From NCBI GenBank assembly GCA_913061515.1, contig CAJXSF010000023.1:1-44744 (forward strand): a stretch of DNA of 44,744 nt. Direction: 5' to 3'. The notes below the pieces were generated by a model. The model searched no databases, was not told where the DNA came from, and worked only from the letters and a program-made list of their open reading frames with translations. This document shows positions 33,250 to 41,017 of this stretch, in pieces; position 1 is the first letter of the stretch; the number at the start of each line of letters is the position of its first letter. A program made the translations under genes and the position numbers. Source of the stretch: an uncultured Gammaproteobacteria bacterium (GTDB lineage: Bacteria; Pseudomonadota; Gammaproteobacteria; Pseudomonadales; Pseudohongiellaceae).

Positions 33250-34691
33250 GCAAAAATACCATGCAAATACCAAGCTTGCTCTGTGTCGATGTCAGCGAGC
33301 ATTCGCTCATGAAAAATCCACAGACGCATGCCCTGGCGATTGCTCGCGATATAGTAATCTCGTTTCACTTCTTGTTTATTCCACCAATGTGTCTCTATAC
33401 GCTCTGGCCCACTGAGTAAGTGCAAACTGCTGTGATAGAACAGCCGGCCTGCGCTTTTTTTTAAGTGCACAGGTTGGGGTAGTAACCAAAACGGGCGTGG
33501 GCTTGACTTGTCTGTACTGACGGCATGAGTGTTGCCGACTTCGCCAAAGGCAATGTCTTGGCTTGCGAACTCTGGACAATGTTCATCGCGTAGATAGATG
33601 CGCCGTACGGCTGCGTTGCCAAGGCGCGCCTGCAACTCTTCTAGCAGCGGCAATATGTCAGCGTGCGTGCCTGTCTCGCTTGCTGCATCGATGCCTTTTA
33701 GTGTTGCACTGTTGAGCGAGACTGTTTGGAAATGAGTGACCTCTAGGCGCATGCCGATACAACCCGCATGCAGGCTAATGGCATGCAGTCGCGTTTCGAG
33801 CAGCAGCATTAAATGCGCATGCTGGCGACTAGCCTGACGCAGATCAAGGTGCAGTAAAGTCGGGGCGTGGTGTTCATGTAAAAAACGCAAGACGAGGCGG
33901 TTGGCCGCAAGCTCACGTGTTTGCAAGAAGGCGCACAGGCGTTCAAGCAATTCTTCGATACCGGGTAAGAGCAGCTGTTTGTTTTCAATGCTGAAGTCCC
34001 ATTCTAGTTCGCTAGAGAATTGCTCAGGGCTATTGTAGGTCGGTACTGGATTGGCAACATGGCCTAGGCATTGGTCCAATTGTTTGAGAAAGTCGCGACC
34101 AAAGCGCTGGCCGAGTTGATGGGAAGGCAGGCGCCAAATATCTCTCAAGATGTTTAAGCCACTGTTGTGGAACTGGCGCTTTTTCTTTTTGGGTAATGGC
34201 AATGCCTGTAAAGGAATGCGCCCAAGCGCCGCACGAAGATTGTTTTTGCGATAGACCAATAGATTGCAGCCAGCTTTGGCCATGAGCAGGCTTGCCGCAG
34301 GTGTGGGGCTGACGGCGTGTTGAACCTGCGTGGGTAATTGCCAAGCTTCGAGCAGCGCGGTTAAGGAGTCGCTCAGGCGCTTACGAATGCTGTCGATGCC
34401 ACCGAAGTAATTTAAGCTGCTTGCGACTTCAAATGAGAAACTATCGACGCTAGCAATGGTGACTGTCGCGCTCAAGGCGCTAAGCGCCTGCGCTATCTGT
34501 TGCTGCCGCTTTAGGTGAATAGCGCTCTGGCTATTAGCTGAGGCAAATTGCGGAAAGTACACGGCATACCAAAGCGGTTCTTGCTTGCTGCGTTGTCGAG
34601 GGGGTGTGTCGTGGTTGATGAGCTTCTTACTGATGGGTGCTGTGTGGAGGCCATGCAAGGCAAAGCTGGCCTGCGAGAAACGGCTATTCAT
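33246..34691 (-). CDS. imuB: ImuB, inactive Y-family polymerase-like mutasome protein
   Basis: ImuB bridges DnaE2, ImuA and the beta clamp in the SOS mutasome. The 481-residue protein has the Y-family fold but no catalytic acids. The first strand reads LWYAVYFPQFASA where active enzymes have a metal-binding Asp. The palm, thumb and little-finger regions follow, with GCNLLVYRKNN and a helix-hairpin-helix-like ILRDIWRLPSHQLGQRFGRDF. A QLLLPG segment near residue 240 could be a beta-clamp-binding motif. Its ATG overlaps the imuA stop by 4 bp. The stop overlaps the dnaE2 stop by 4 bp, tail to tail. Confidence 0.9.
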   Translation of the reverse strand: MNSRFSQASFALHGLHTAPISKKLINHDTPPRQRSKQEPLWYAVYFPQFASANSQSAIHLKRQQQIAQALSALSATVTIASVDSFSFEVASSLNYFGGIDSIRKRLSDSLTALLEAWQLPTQVQHAVSPTPAASLLMAKAGCNLLVYRKNNLRAALGRIPLQALPLPKKKKRQFHNSGLNILRDIWRLPSHQLGQRFGRDFLKQLDQCLGHVANPVPTYNSPEQFSSELEWDFSIENKQLLLPGIEELLERLCAFLQTRELAANRLVLRFLHEHHAPTLLHLDLRQASRQHAHLMLLLETRLHAISLHAGCIGMRLEVTHFQTVSLNSATLKGIDAASETGTHADILPLLEELQARLGNAAVRRIYLRDEHCPEFASQDIAFGEVGNTHAVSTDKSSPRPFWLLPQPVHLKKSAGRLFYHSSLHLLSGPERIETHWWNKQEVKRDYYIASNRQGMRLWIFHERMLADIDTEQAWYLHGIFA

Positions 34692-35338
34692 AACGTCTCC
34701 CGCGGCAGTCTTACGCGGTCATGACGATGACTGCCGCGCGCTTTTAGTATGCTTAGGCTCAGCGCATTGTCATCGGCCTCTGCGCGTAAACGCAGCACGG
34801 CGTTAGAGTGGCGTATATAGCGATGATGGAAAACAAAGCCGAGAGTTTGCCCCGTCACGCAGGCTAGTTGTAGTCGGCGTATATGCTTGCCGGACAACGT
34901 ACCAGGCCATGCCAGTACCACGGCGCAGGCATTATTCTGTAATGCTTTCTCGATACCCCAGAGGACCTCGTGGCTTTGTGGCGTGACAATGATCATGCGG
35001 GCGATGTCGACACCGGCGCTAGCGAGTGCTGGGGCATAGGGGATGCACGGAGGGGAGACCCATAAAGCTGAGCGCCCTTGCGTGCTGATATCACGCAGTA
35101 GTGGCAGCACGAGTTGTAATTCGCCGGCGCCCCACAAGGGGGTGATGATCTCGGTCAAGGCGTTCGCTGGCCAACCCCGCCAAGGCAGGCTTGCATCGAG
35201 AGCGGCAAACCCTGTGGGCGCGCCGGGATAGTGGCTATTTGCCTGTTGTGGCGCGGCCAAATGATGTTCGCTAGCACGCCATAGGCTGGTGCTGCGCAGC
35301 AGTGCTGCAAGGCGATTGTCGGAGTTAGGGAGTGACAT
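34688..35338 (-). CDS. imuA: ImuA, RecA-like mutasome accessory protein
   Basis: ImuA (SulA/RecA-like) is part of the mutasome with ImuB and DnaE2. The 216-residue protein shows the family pattern GAPTGFAALDASLPWRGWPANALTEI (about residues 38-63), a RecA-like core without a strong Walker A, and a C-terminal basic tail. The ATG at 35338 is 3 bp from a LexA box. A promoter inside that box would place transcription at or next to the start codon, so the mRNA may be leaderless. The product heads a two-gene operon with imuB. Confidence 0.85.
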   Translation of the reverse strand: MSLPNSDNRLAALLRSTSLWRASEHHLAAPQQANSHYPGAPTGFAALDASLPWRGWPANALTEIITPLWGAGELQLVLPLLRDISTQGRSALWVSPPCIPYAPALASAGVDIARMIIVTPQSHEVLWGIEKALQNNACAVVLAWPGTLSGKHIRRLQLACVTGQTLGFVFHHRYIRHSNAVLRLRAEADDNALSLSILKARGSHRHDRVRLPRETL

Positions 35339-35341
35339 ATA

Positions 35342-35357
35342 CTGTATATATTAACAG
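35342..35357. promoter_or_regulatory. LexA box upstream of imuA
   Basis: CTGTATATATTAACAG with flanking TA and TA has two mismatches to the 20-bp LexA consensus. It lies 3 bp from the imuA start codon on the minus strand. Since the box is symmetric, it could also control transcription to the right. Confidence 0.92.
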
Positions 35358-35377
35358 TATTTTTAGACCCTACAAGC

Positions 35378-35548
35378 GGCACTTTTTTCTTCATTGTGGG
35401 GAACGAAGTGCCAAATGCTTTGTCTCAAAACTGAGACTTAAAGCTAACTTACGGAAAAATATTAGCTTTTCTGAGTCAAGAGATTGTCACAAAGTAATTA
35501 TTGGTATAGTCTTCATAGCCTTAGACGAACAAGCTTACTAGGCTTGTT
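35378..35548. other. Hairpin-rich intergenic stretch between imuA and the 30-residue peptide gene
   Basis: Four inverted repeats follow one another: GGCACTT/AAGTGCC (35378-35412), GTCTCA/TGAGAC (35422-35437), AAGCTAA/TTAGCTT followed by TT (35441-35470) and AACAAGC/GCTTGTT (35528-35548). There is no open frame of note. This could be a structured RNA or the folded leader of the peptide gene. The strand is unknown. A TTGTCA (35484) with TATAGT (35505) could be a promoter, but the 15-bp spacing is short. Confidence 0.3.
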
Positions 35549-35586
35549 AAATAATAAGCACAATTAACTGGAACACCGAGTAATTC

Positions 35587-35679
35587 ATGAAACACAAACC
35601 TGACATGTTGATGGTGGTGGTTGTTCTTTTTGCGCTAGGAGTCCTAGCCAGCGGAGTTGCACAAAGCGGATTGCTTTGA
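35587..35679 (+). CDS. Tiny single-span membrane peptide (30 aa)
   Basis: The frame encodes 30 residues beginning MKHKPDMLMVVVVLFALGVLASG and ending in AQSGLL. It has a charged start followed by one hydrophobic helix, the pattern of small membrane proteins seen in many Gammaproteobacteria. I do not know its role. The ribosome site is weak (GAG 6 nt before the ATG). A promoter-like pair, TTGTCA and TATAGT, lies upstream at 35484-35510. It is convergent with fau. No coding signal competes with it on either strand. Confidence 0.55.
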   Translation: MKHKPDMLMVVVVLFALGVLASGVAQSGLL

Positions 35680-35719
35680 CCCCCCCTTCTGTTCTAAGAG
35701 TTTGAAAAAGAATATCGCC

Positions 35720-36307
35720 TTAAGGCCGATAGGTTTGGTAGTCACTCACTATTTTGTTCATCCGCACATCCCAGGGCTTGTTTTCTAGCCTTTCTACTCT
35801 CTGACACTCATGCGCAAGCCCAATCAGTTGCGGTCGATGCCTGTCTGAGCGGGCGCGAAAAGCAAACCCTCTATCGTAGAAGCCCTTGCCCATTCCAAGG
35901 CGATTACACTCACTGTCAAAGCCTACAAGCGGCACGAAGACAAGATCGAGCGCGCGGGGCGACAAAATTGACTGGCTACGCAGTACAGGCTGCCACATCC
36001 CCCACGGATGGCGTACTAAGGCGTCTCCAGTGCGATAGCGAACGAAAAGCATGCGATTGCGTATGAATGGGTGTATGCAAGGCAGAAAGCAGTGCTGCCC
36101 ACGCTCTAGTGCTGTTGCGAGTAATAACGTGGGGTCGATCTCACCATCGCCAGCGATATAAAACGCAATGCGTTTGGCGCGACGAAACTCCAGGGTAGAG
36201 CTGAGGCGATGAAAAATGCGCGTACTGGCCAGTGCTTGTTGCGAAGGAGTGAGAGCGCGGCGCGCTTGGCGCAGAGCTTGACGTAGCGAAGGGCTGTTTT
36301 GTTTCAT
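35720..36307 (-). CDS. fau: 5-formyltetrahydrofolate cyclo-ligase
   Basis: This enzyme (YgfA) uses ATP to turn 5-formyltetrahydrofolate into 5,10-methenyltetrahydrofolate. The 195 residues show the family core: LRQALRQARRALTPSQQ at the N-terminus, KRIAFYIAGDGEIDP, and the ATP-binding loop VPLVGFDSECNRLGMGKGFYDR (about residues 128-149). The ATG at 36307 is chosen over one at 36400, because the longer frame would read through the 6S RNA. The zapA-6S-fau order is widespread in Gammaproteobacteria and supports all three calls. Confidence 0.93.
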   Translation of the reverse strand: MKQNSPSLRQALRQARRALTPSQQALASTRIFHRLSSTLEFRRAKRIAFYIAGDGEIDPTLLLATALERGQHCFLPCIHPFIRNRMLFVRYRTGDALVRHPWGMWQPVLRSQSILSPRALDLVFVPLVGFDSECNRLGMGKGFYDRGFAFRARSDRHRPQLIGLAHECQRVERLENKPWDVRMNKIVSDYQTYRP

Positions 36308-36328
36308 GATGTGGGGCTTACAAAAATA

Positions 36329-36510
36329 GAAGTTACCCAGAGCACCGCTATCAAAATTGTCCTGAACCCAAAGGTTCAGGTGGTGACTCCAGCGGAACAT
36401 AAGGCTTTCCGTCTAGCGGACATGCACAACAGCACCTGCAAGGAGACTCCGGTTTAACAGATATCGGCTCAAGAACATTATTGATTGGCTAATGCTCGAG
36501 GCAACTCGTA
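36329..36510 (-). ncRNA. ssrS: 6S RNA
   Basis: 6S RNA mimics an open promoter and binds the housekeeping RNA polymerase holoenzyme in stationary phase. About 182 nt lie between zapA and fau, the usual location and length. The 5' part GAGUUGCC (near 36507-36500) pairs with GGUAACUU near the 3' end (36337-36330), forming the closing stem. The conserved GAGCCGAUAU, AAGCCUUA and CACCUGAACCUUUGGGUUCAGG-like segments appear in order. The exact ends are inferred from the stem and from a -10 element just upstream. Confidence 0.88.
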
Positions 36511-36514
36511 AACG

Positions 36515-36543
36515 AGTATATAGCACTTAGTGGAGGCTATCGA
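36515..36543 (-). promoter_or_regulatory. Probable sigma-70 promoter of 6S RNA
   Basis: On the minus strand TCGATA (36543-36538) and TATACT (36520-36515) are 17 bp apart. Transcription would start near 36509, where the closing stem begins. Confidence 0.55.
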
Positions 36544-36576
36544 GCAAGAGCGTATACGTTTTTTGTTTCAATAAGC

Positions 36577-36903
36577 TCAGGTTATTTCAATCTGACGATT
36601 GATCTGCAAGCTGCGGTCGATTTTATCTTCTAAGAATTTTAACTTCTGCAGTGTCTGGTGGCGGCTCTCATTGAGCTGTTGGCTCTTGCCCAGCATGTCA
36701 TGAGTGATGTTCAGCGCGGCCATGACAGAGATTTTTTCTAAGCCATGAATATTGCCGCGGGACTTTATCTTACGCATATTCTCATCAAGATAGCGGGCAG
36801 ACTTCAATAATGCCTCTTGTTCAGCGGGCGGGCAGCTGACTTGGTACTCTTTGTCGAGGATCTTAACGACTACGGTACCAGGGGTGTTCTCTTCTGCACT
36901 CAT
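36577..36903 (-). CDS. zapA: Cell division protein ZapA
   Basis: ZapA binds FtsZ and bundles its filaments at the division site. The 108-residue protein has the globular N-terminal part (VVVKILDKEYQVSCPPAEQEALLKSA) and the long C-terminal helix (about residues 45-105) that forms the tetramer coiled coil. It is followed by 6S RNA and fau and preceded by a TIGR02449 gene, all on the minus strand. This matches the conserved order in Pseudomonas and relatives. Confidence 0.93.
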   Translation of the reverse strand: MSAEENTPGTVVVKILDKEYQVSCPPAEQEALLKSARYLDENMRKIKSRGNIHGLEKISVMAALNITHDMLGKSQQLNESRHQTLQKLKFLEDKIDRSLQINRQIEIT

Positions 36904-36955
36904 GCAAGTTCTCTTTTATTCAGCCGATAGGGAAAAGCGTTCTGTCGCATTGGGA

Positions 36956-37171
36956 TCAATTAGATTCCGATTGCTCCAAAGACTTAAGGCGATTAAGCAC
37001 GGATTCAAGCCGGCTTTTAGCGAGTTTATTGTTCTCAAGCAGTTGCTGACGTTCGGTTAGCCAGTTATGCTCGTTTGCTCGTAAAAGCTGATTTTCCTGC
37101 TTCATCGCAGCACAAAGCTCGATGAGGGCATCAATCTTTTGATCCAGCGTGGTAAATTTTTCGTCTGTCAT
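36956..37171 (-). CDS. TIGR02449-family small coiled-coil protein
   Basis: This is a 71-residue protein that is almost entirely helical: FTTLDQKIDALIELCAAMKQENQLLRANE is followed by further heptad-like repeats to the end. It fits the TIGR02449 family, small coiled-coil proteins usually encoded just upstream of zapA. A link to division has been suggested from this position, but no function is proven. The start is uncertain: in-frame ATGs at 37192 and 37186 would add up to 7 residues. Confidence 0.8.
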   Translation of the reverse strand: MTDEKFTTLDQKIDALIELCAAMKQENQLLRANEHNWLTERQQLLENNKLAKSRLESVLNRLKSLEQSESN

Positions 37172-37293
37172 TATGATGGTCGCCATATGCATCTACCACT
37201 TAAGGTGGTGTGCACAAACCCACTGGTAAATTTCCCGTTACTATAGAGGCGAGACCAAAGCCGGTCAATCGCCAAGCAAGGAAATGTCTAACG

Positions 37294-38628
37294 ATGACTA
37301 CACTGTACGACGAAGCAGCACGCCGGCGCAAAGAGCTAATGCAGCAAATGGAGCCTAATAGCATTGCGTTATTATGCGCCGCGCCATTAGCTACTCGCAG
37401 CAACGATACTGAATATTTATATCGGCAAAGTAGTGATTTTTACTACCTTTCCGGCTTCGTAGAGCATGATGCAGTGCTTGCCCTTATCCCCGGGCGCGCG
37501 CAAGGCGAAGTCGTGTTGTTCTGTCAGGAGAAAGATAAAACCCGCGAGTTATGGACCGGCGTGCTGATGGGGCCAGAAAAGGCAATTAAAAAACTTAAAA
37601 TCGATGATGCCTTTCCAATTGGCGATATTGACGATATTTTGCCCGGCCTCTTAGAGGGGCGTGAGCGCGTCTATTACTCGATGGGCAAAGACCCGCGTTT
37701 CGACCAGCGGGTCATGGATTGGGTTAAAATTGTGCGCGGCAAAGCACGTCAAGGCGCCCAACCTCCAGGTGAGTTTCTCGTTCTTGACCATTTGCTCAAT
37801 GAAATGCGTTTGCTCAAAAGCGCACGTGAAATAAAACTTATGGAGAAGGCGGGTGCAATATCGGCGCAAGCTCACAAACGTGCTATGGCAATCTGCGAGC
37901 CTGGCCGCAAAGAATATGAGTTAGAAGCCGAGATTGTGCATGAATTCATGCGCTCAGGTAGCCGCGCGCCTGCCTATAATAATATCGTTGCGGCGGGAAA
38001 GAACGCCTGTATTTTGCATTACATCGAAAACGATTCAACGATCAAAGACGGCGACCTCGTGCTAATAGATGCAGGGTGTGAATATGAATACTACGCTGCC
38101 GATATTACCCGCACTTTTCCTGCCAATGGCAAATTCAGTAAAGAACAGAAAGCGCTCTATGAAATCTGTCTGGACGCCCAGCTGCAAGCAATCGCGGCAG
38201 TTAAGCCGGGAGCCTCGTGGGATGCGCCGCATAATGCCACCGTCGAGGTGATCACTGAAGGCTTAGTGGCACTCGGGCTGCTTAAAGGCGACGTGAAGAC
38301 CCTCATTAAGAGTGAGGCCTACAAAGACTTTTATATGCACCGTGCAGGCCATTGGTTGGGCATCGATGTCCATGATGTCGGAGATTATAAAATAGATGGC
38401 AAGTGGCGCCTTATGGAGCCTGGGATGGTCACGACCATCGAGCCAGGCATCTATGTAGCGCCTGATAACACCAGTGTCGATAAAAAGTGGCGTGGTATTG
38501 GCATTCGCATCGAAGACGATGTGTTGGTCACGCGCACTGGCCATCGGGTGATAAGCGAAGGGGCCCCGAAGACAGTGGAAGAGATCGAACGCTTCATGGC
38601 GCAGTCGCGAGCCTGCGCCGTTGCGTAG
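37294..38628 (+). CDS. pepP: Xaa-Pro aminopeptidase
   Basis: PepP removes N-terminal residues that precede proline. The 444-residue protein (Escherichia coli PepP has 441) has an N-terminal domain and a pita-bread catalytic domain that binds two manganese ions. Ligands are visible as the two Asp residues of IDAGCEYEYYAADITRTFP, the His in HRAGHWLGIDVHD, the Glu in TIEPGIYV and the Glu in GIRIEDDVLVT. The ATG at 37294 fits homologues; AAGGAA lies 11 nt upstream. It is the first gene of the pepP-ubiH cluster and divergent from the TIGR02449-zapA operon. Confidence 0.95.
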   Translation: MTTLYDEAARRRKELMQQMEPNSIALLCAAPLATRSNDTEYLYRQSSDFYYLSGFVEHDAVLALIPGRAQGEVVLFCQEKDKTRELWTGVLMGPEKAIKKLKIDDAFPIGDIDDILPGLLEGRERVYYSMGKDPRFDQRVMDWVKIVRGKARQGAQPPGEFLVLDHLLNEMRLLKSAREIKLMEKAGAISAQAHKRAMAICEPGRKEYELEAEIVHEFMRSGSRAPAYNNIVAAGKNACILHYIENDSTIKDGDLVLIDAGCEYEYYAADITRTFPANGKFSKEQKALYEICLDAQLQAIAAVKPGASWDAPHNATVEVITEGLVALGLLKGDVKTLIKSEAYKDFYMHRAGHWLGIDVHDVGDYKIDGKWRLMEPGMVTTIEPGIYVAPDNTSVDKKWRGIGIRIEDDVLVTRTGHRVISEGAPKTVEEIERFMAQSRACAVA

Positions 38629-38655
38629 TTCAAACACACGTTTAGGAGCCAGCGA

Positions 38656-39900
38656 ATGAGAGTAGAGACTGCACAGGCACACTACGATGTAGTGATCGTT
38701 GGTGGCGGGCTCGTCGGCGCCAGCTTTGCATGCATGTTGGCCAGCCAGTTGGCGGGGATGCCAGTCAAAATATTGGTCACCGAAGCCATCGAGTCCTTGC
38801 AGGCGTCCACAAGTTTCGATGCGCGCACGACGGCGCTGTCCTACGGCAGTCAGCAACTCTACGCACGCTTAGGCTTGTGGGAGGCGCTTGCGGCTTACTC
38901 AACGCCTATCAAAAAGATTCATGTCTCCGATCGTGGCCATTTTGGTGCGGCGCGTATCGACCAAGCAGAAATGGGTGTCGATGCCTTAGGCTATGTGGCA
39001 GAGAATCAACATCTGGGAGTTGTGCTAACACAGGCACTAAAAGAGTCAAAAGCAATAGACTATCTATGCCCTGCCAAGATCACCCATATGCTTCCAATCT
39101 CAGAGGGAATGCAATTGCAGCTGCAAAGTGCAGAAGATGAGGCGCAGTTCATAAGCGCGGGTTTGGTCGTATTGGCCGATGGCGGCAAGTCTTCTTTGAG
39201 CGCCACTGCAGGGATCCGTCAGCAAGTCACTGACTACGAGCAGAGCGCAATAATAGCAAATGTCGCCTTTAGCGATGAGCATCACAATATTGCCTATGAG
39301 CGTTTCACCGACACCGGCCCTCTCGCCGTGTTGCCCTTGCAAGAGCTACAAGGTGAAAACCGTGGCGCTTTGATTTGGACGGTTTCGCAAGTCGATGCCA
39401 GTGCCATGATGGCGTTGGACGATGCGCAGTTTCTAAACGCCTTGCAGGCACGCTTCGGTCATCGCCTCGGAATGTTTACGAAGCTTGGAGCGCGTGCTTG
39501 TTATCCCCTGCGCCTGAGCGTGGCAAATGAACAAGTGCGACCAGGCTTAGTATTGTTAGGCAACGTCGCGCATAGTTTGCACCCAGTGGCAGGTCAGGGC
39601 CTGAACTTAGCGTTACGAGATGCTGATGTGTTGGCACACACTTTGTCACAAGCCTTCGCTGCTGGTGAGGGGCTTGGGAGCATGTGCGTATTGCAGCAGT
39701 ACATGGCGCAGCAAAGCAGCGATCAATTGCTGACGACGCGCTTTAGCCATTACACCACGAGGCTGTTCTCTAACAAGCACCCTGCTCTGGTTTGGGCGCG
39801 AAAATTTGGCTTATTCTCGATTGACCTAGTGCCTGTATTCAAACGCAGTTTTGCAAGACAAGCGATGGGTTTAGTGACGCCTAAAAAGCGGTCCGCCTAG
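38656..39900 (+). CDS. ubiH: 2-octaprenyl-6-methoxyphenol hydroxylase
   Basis: UbiH is an FAD monooxygenase that hydroxylates the ubiquinone ring precursor. The 414 residues show the FAD-binding VVIVGGGLVGASFA near the N-terminus, the DG motif VVLADGGKSSL (about residues 168-179) and the GD-type motif LLGNVAHSLHPVAGQGLNLALRDAD near residue 300. TAGGAG is 7 nt before the ATG. The gene follows pepP by 27 bp, as in Escherichia coli and Pseudomonas. Distinguishing UbiH from UbiI relies on gene order, because both have the same fold. Confidence 0.88.
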   Translation: MRVETAQAHYDVVIVGGGLVGASFACMLASQLAGMPVKILVTEAIESLQASTSFDARTTALSYGSQQLYARLGLWEALAAYSTPIKKIHVSDRGHFGAARIDQAEMGVDALGYVAENQHLGVVLTQALKESKAIDYLCPAKITHMLPISEGMQLQLQSAEDEAQFISAGLVVLADGGKSSLSATAGIRQQVTDYEQSAIIANVAFSDEHHNIAYERFTDTGPLAVLPLQELQGENRGALIWTVSQVDASAMMALDDAQFLNALQARFGHRLGMFTKLGARACYPLRLSVANEQVRPGLVLLGNVAHSLHPVAGQGLNLALRDADVLAHTLSQAFAAGEGLGSMCVLQQYMAQQSSDQLLTTRFSHYTTRLFSNKHPALVWARKFGLFSIDLVPVFKRSFARQAMGLVTPKKRSA

Positions 39901-40313
39901 GGCGTTACCGCGGCGCGGATGGCTTCGATGCGTTTACGGTTAGCGCCGAGGTCGCTATGGCCGAGGCGCGATGCTGAGCGCACATGCACAAGACCGGTAC
40001 TGGCATCTTCTAGAAACTCCACATCATCGACATAGCCCATAAGGCGCGATGTGAACTCAGCATAAAGGTACGGTGGCTCATCGCTAATGATTTCAGCCTC
40101 TGGCAGGTTGGTGAGTGCTTCCTTTATCGCGCTCAGGCTAGTTCGTATAGGCGCGATCTGATGGCTTTCCCGGGTTTCAAAACTGGAAACGCAGTTGGGA
40201 GAATCAGGGCAAGTGCCCAGCTGGCCATCGCTTGCGCCTAGAGTCGTTGGGCGCTCCCCAGCACAGCCAAGTAGTGATAAAAGTCCGATCATTAATAAAC
40301 TCCAGTGTTTCAT
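39897..40313 (-). CDS. DUF1499 lipoprotein
   Basis: The 138-residue protein has a lipoprotein signal ending LLGC, so it is probably membrane-anchored. The mature part contains the DUF1499 pattern CPDSPNCVSSF, PYLYAEFTSRLMGYVDDVEFL and VRSASRLGHSDLGANRKRIE. The function of the family is unknown. The gene is reversed relative to the flanking ubi genes, and its stop overlaps the ubiH stop by 4 bp. It may be cotranscribed with the MaoC-like gene just upstream. Confidence 0.85.
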   Translation of the reverse strand: MKHWSLLMIGLLSLLGCAGERPTTLGASDGQLGTCPDSPNCVSSFETRESHQIAPIRTSLSAIKEALTNLPEAEIISDEPPYLYAEFTSRLMGYVDDVEFLEDASTGLVHVRSASRLGHSDLGANRKRIEAIRAAVTP

Positions 40314-40353
40314 TGCATAGGTCTCGTTAAATAGGCGCTAGTGGCGCGGGATT

Positions 40354-40848
40354 TCAGATGATGGACATGCCAAGCCATTCGGCTATCATCGCGGGTTTGT
40401 CTTTTCCTTCCACTTCCACCGTGATTTTGTGTTTGACCAAATAGGCGCCAGGAGATTTCTCAACGGCACTGACAAGTATGAAGTGTGCACGAATGCGTGA
40501 GCCAACTGCGACAGGGTTTATGAAGCGTACTTTGTCGAGCCCGTAATTAATGAGCACCGAGCAGCCCTGGATTTTAATGGTCGGGCTTTGCGCGCTGAGC
40601 ATACTCAATAAAGACAAAGTTAAGAAACCATGAGCAATCGTGCCTCCAAAAGGACTTTCCTTGGCAGCACGCTCTTGGTCCATATGAATAAATTGGAAGT
40701 CACCAGTGGCTTGGGCGAACTGATTGACTCGCTCTTGCGTGATTTCTAGCCAAGGCGAACTGCCGAGGGCTTTGCCAATATAGTCTTGGGCGCGCTCAAT
40801 GCTGACGAAATTTGGGGTCGCTGCGCTAGTAGCTTGCTGGTCAGTCAT
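40354..40848 (-). CDS. MaoC-like enoyl-CoA hydratase
   Basis: This 164-residue hotdog-fold protein belongs to the MaoC/PhaJ group, which hydrates enoyl-CoA to (R)-3-hydroxyacyl-CoA. The catalytic signature is visible as FAQATGDFQFIHMDQERAAKESPFGGTIAHGFLTLSLL, which I read in two blocks: the ATGDFQFIHMD helix with its Asp and His, and GGTIAHGF. The ATG at 40848 is preferred to one at 40875. It lies between ubiH and ubiI on the reverse strand. A link to ubiquinone is not implied. Confidence 0.88.
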   Translation of the reverse strand: MTDQQATSAATPNFVSIERAQDYIGKALGSSPWLEITQERVNQFAQATGDFQFIHMDQERAAKESPFGGTIAHGFLTLSLLSMLSAQSPTIKIQGCSVLINYGLDKVRFINPVAVGSRIRAHFILVSAVEKSPGAYLVKHKITVEVEGKDKPAMIAEWLGMSII

Positions 40849-41017
40849 AAGATTTGGGCCTGAAAAATAGAACAAGCGCTCAGTATCAGGTATTCGCCGC
40901 CAAGCTTCAATTAGGAACTTTTGCGCTGAGTGATTCTAGATGCCTGGTGGGCGCAGATGCGAAGTGTCGCTATACTGCCCCTATAGTTTTCAGATTCACT
41001 ATTTTAAGAGTGCAACA

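Noticed and set aside
35378..35412. GGCACTT/AAGTGCC hairpin as a rho-independent terminator
   Set aside because: The loop is 21 nt long and no T-run follows on either strand.
38263..38856. 197-codon reverse frame across pepP and ubiH
   Set aside because: Both overlapped genes are clear family members; the reverse frame has no recognisable motif or ribosome site.
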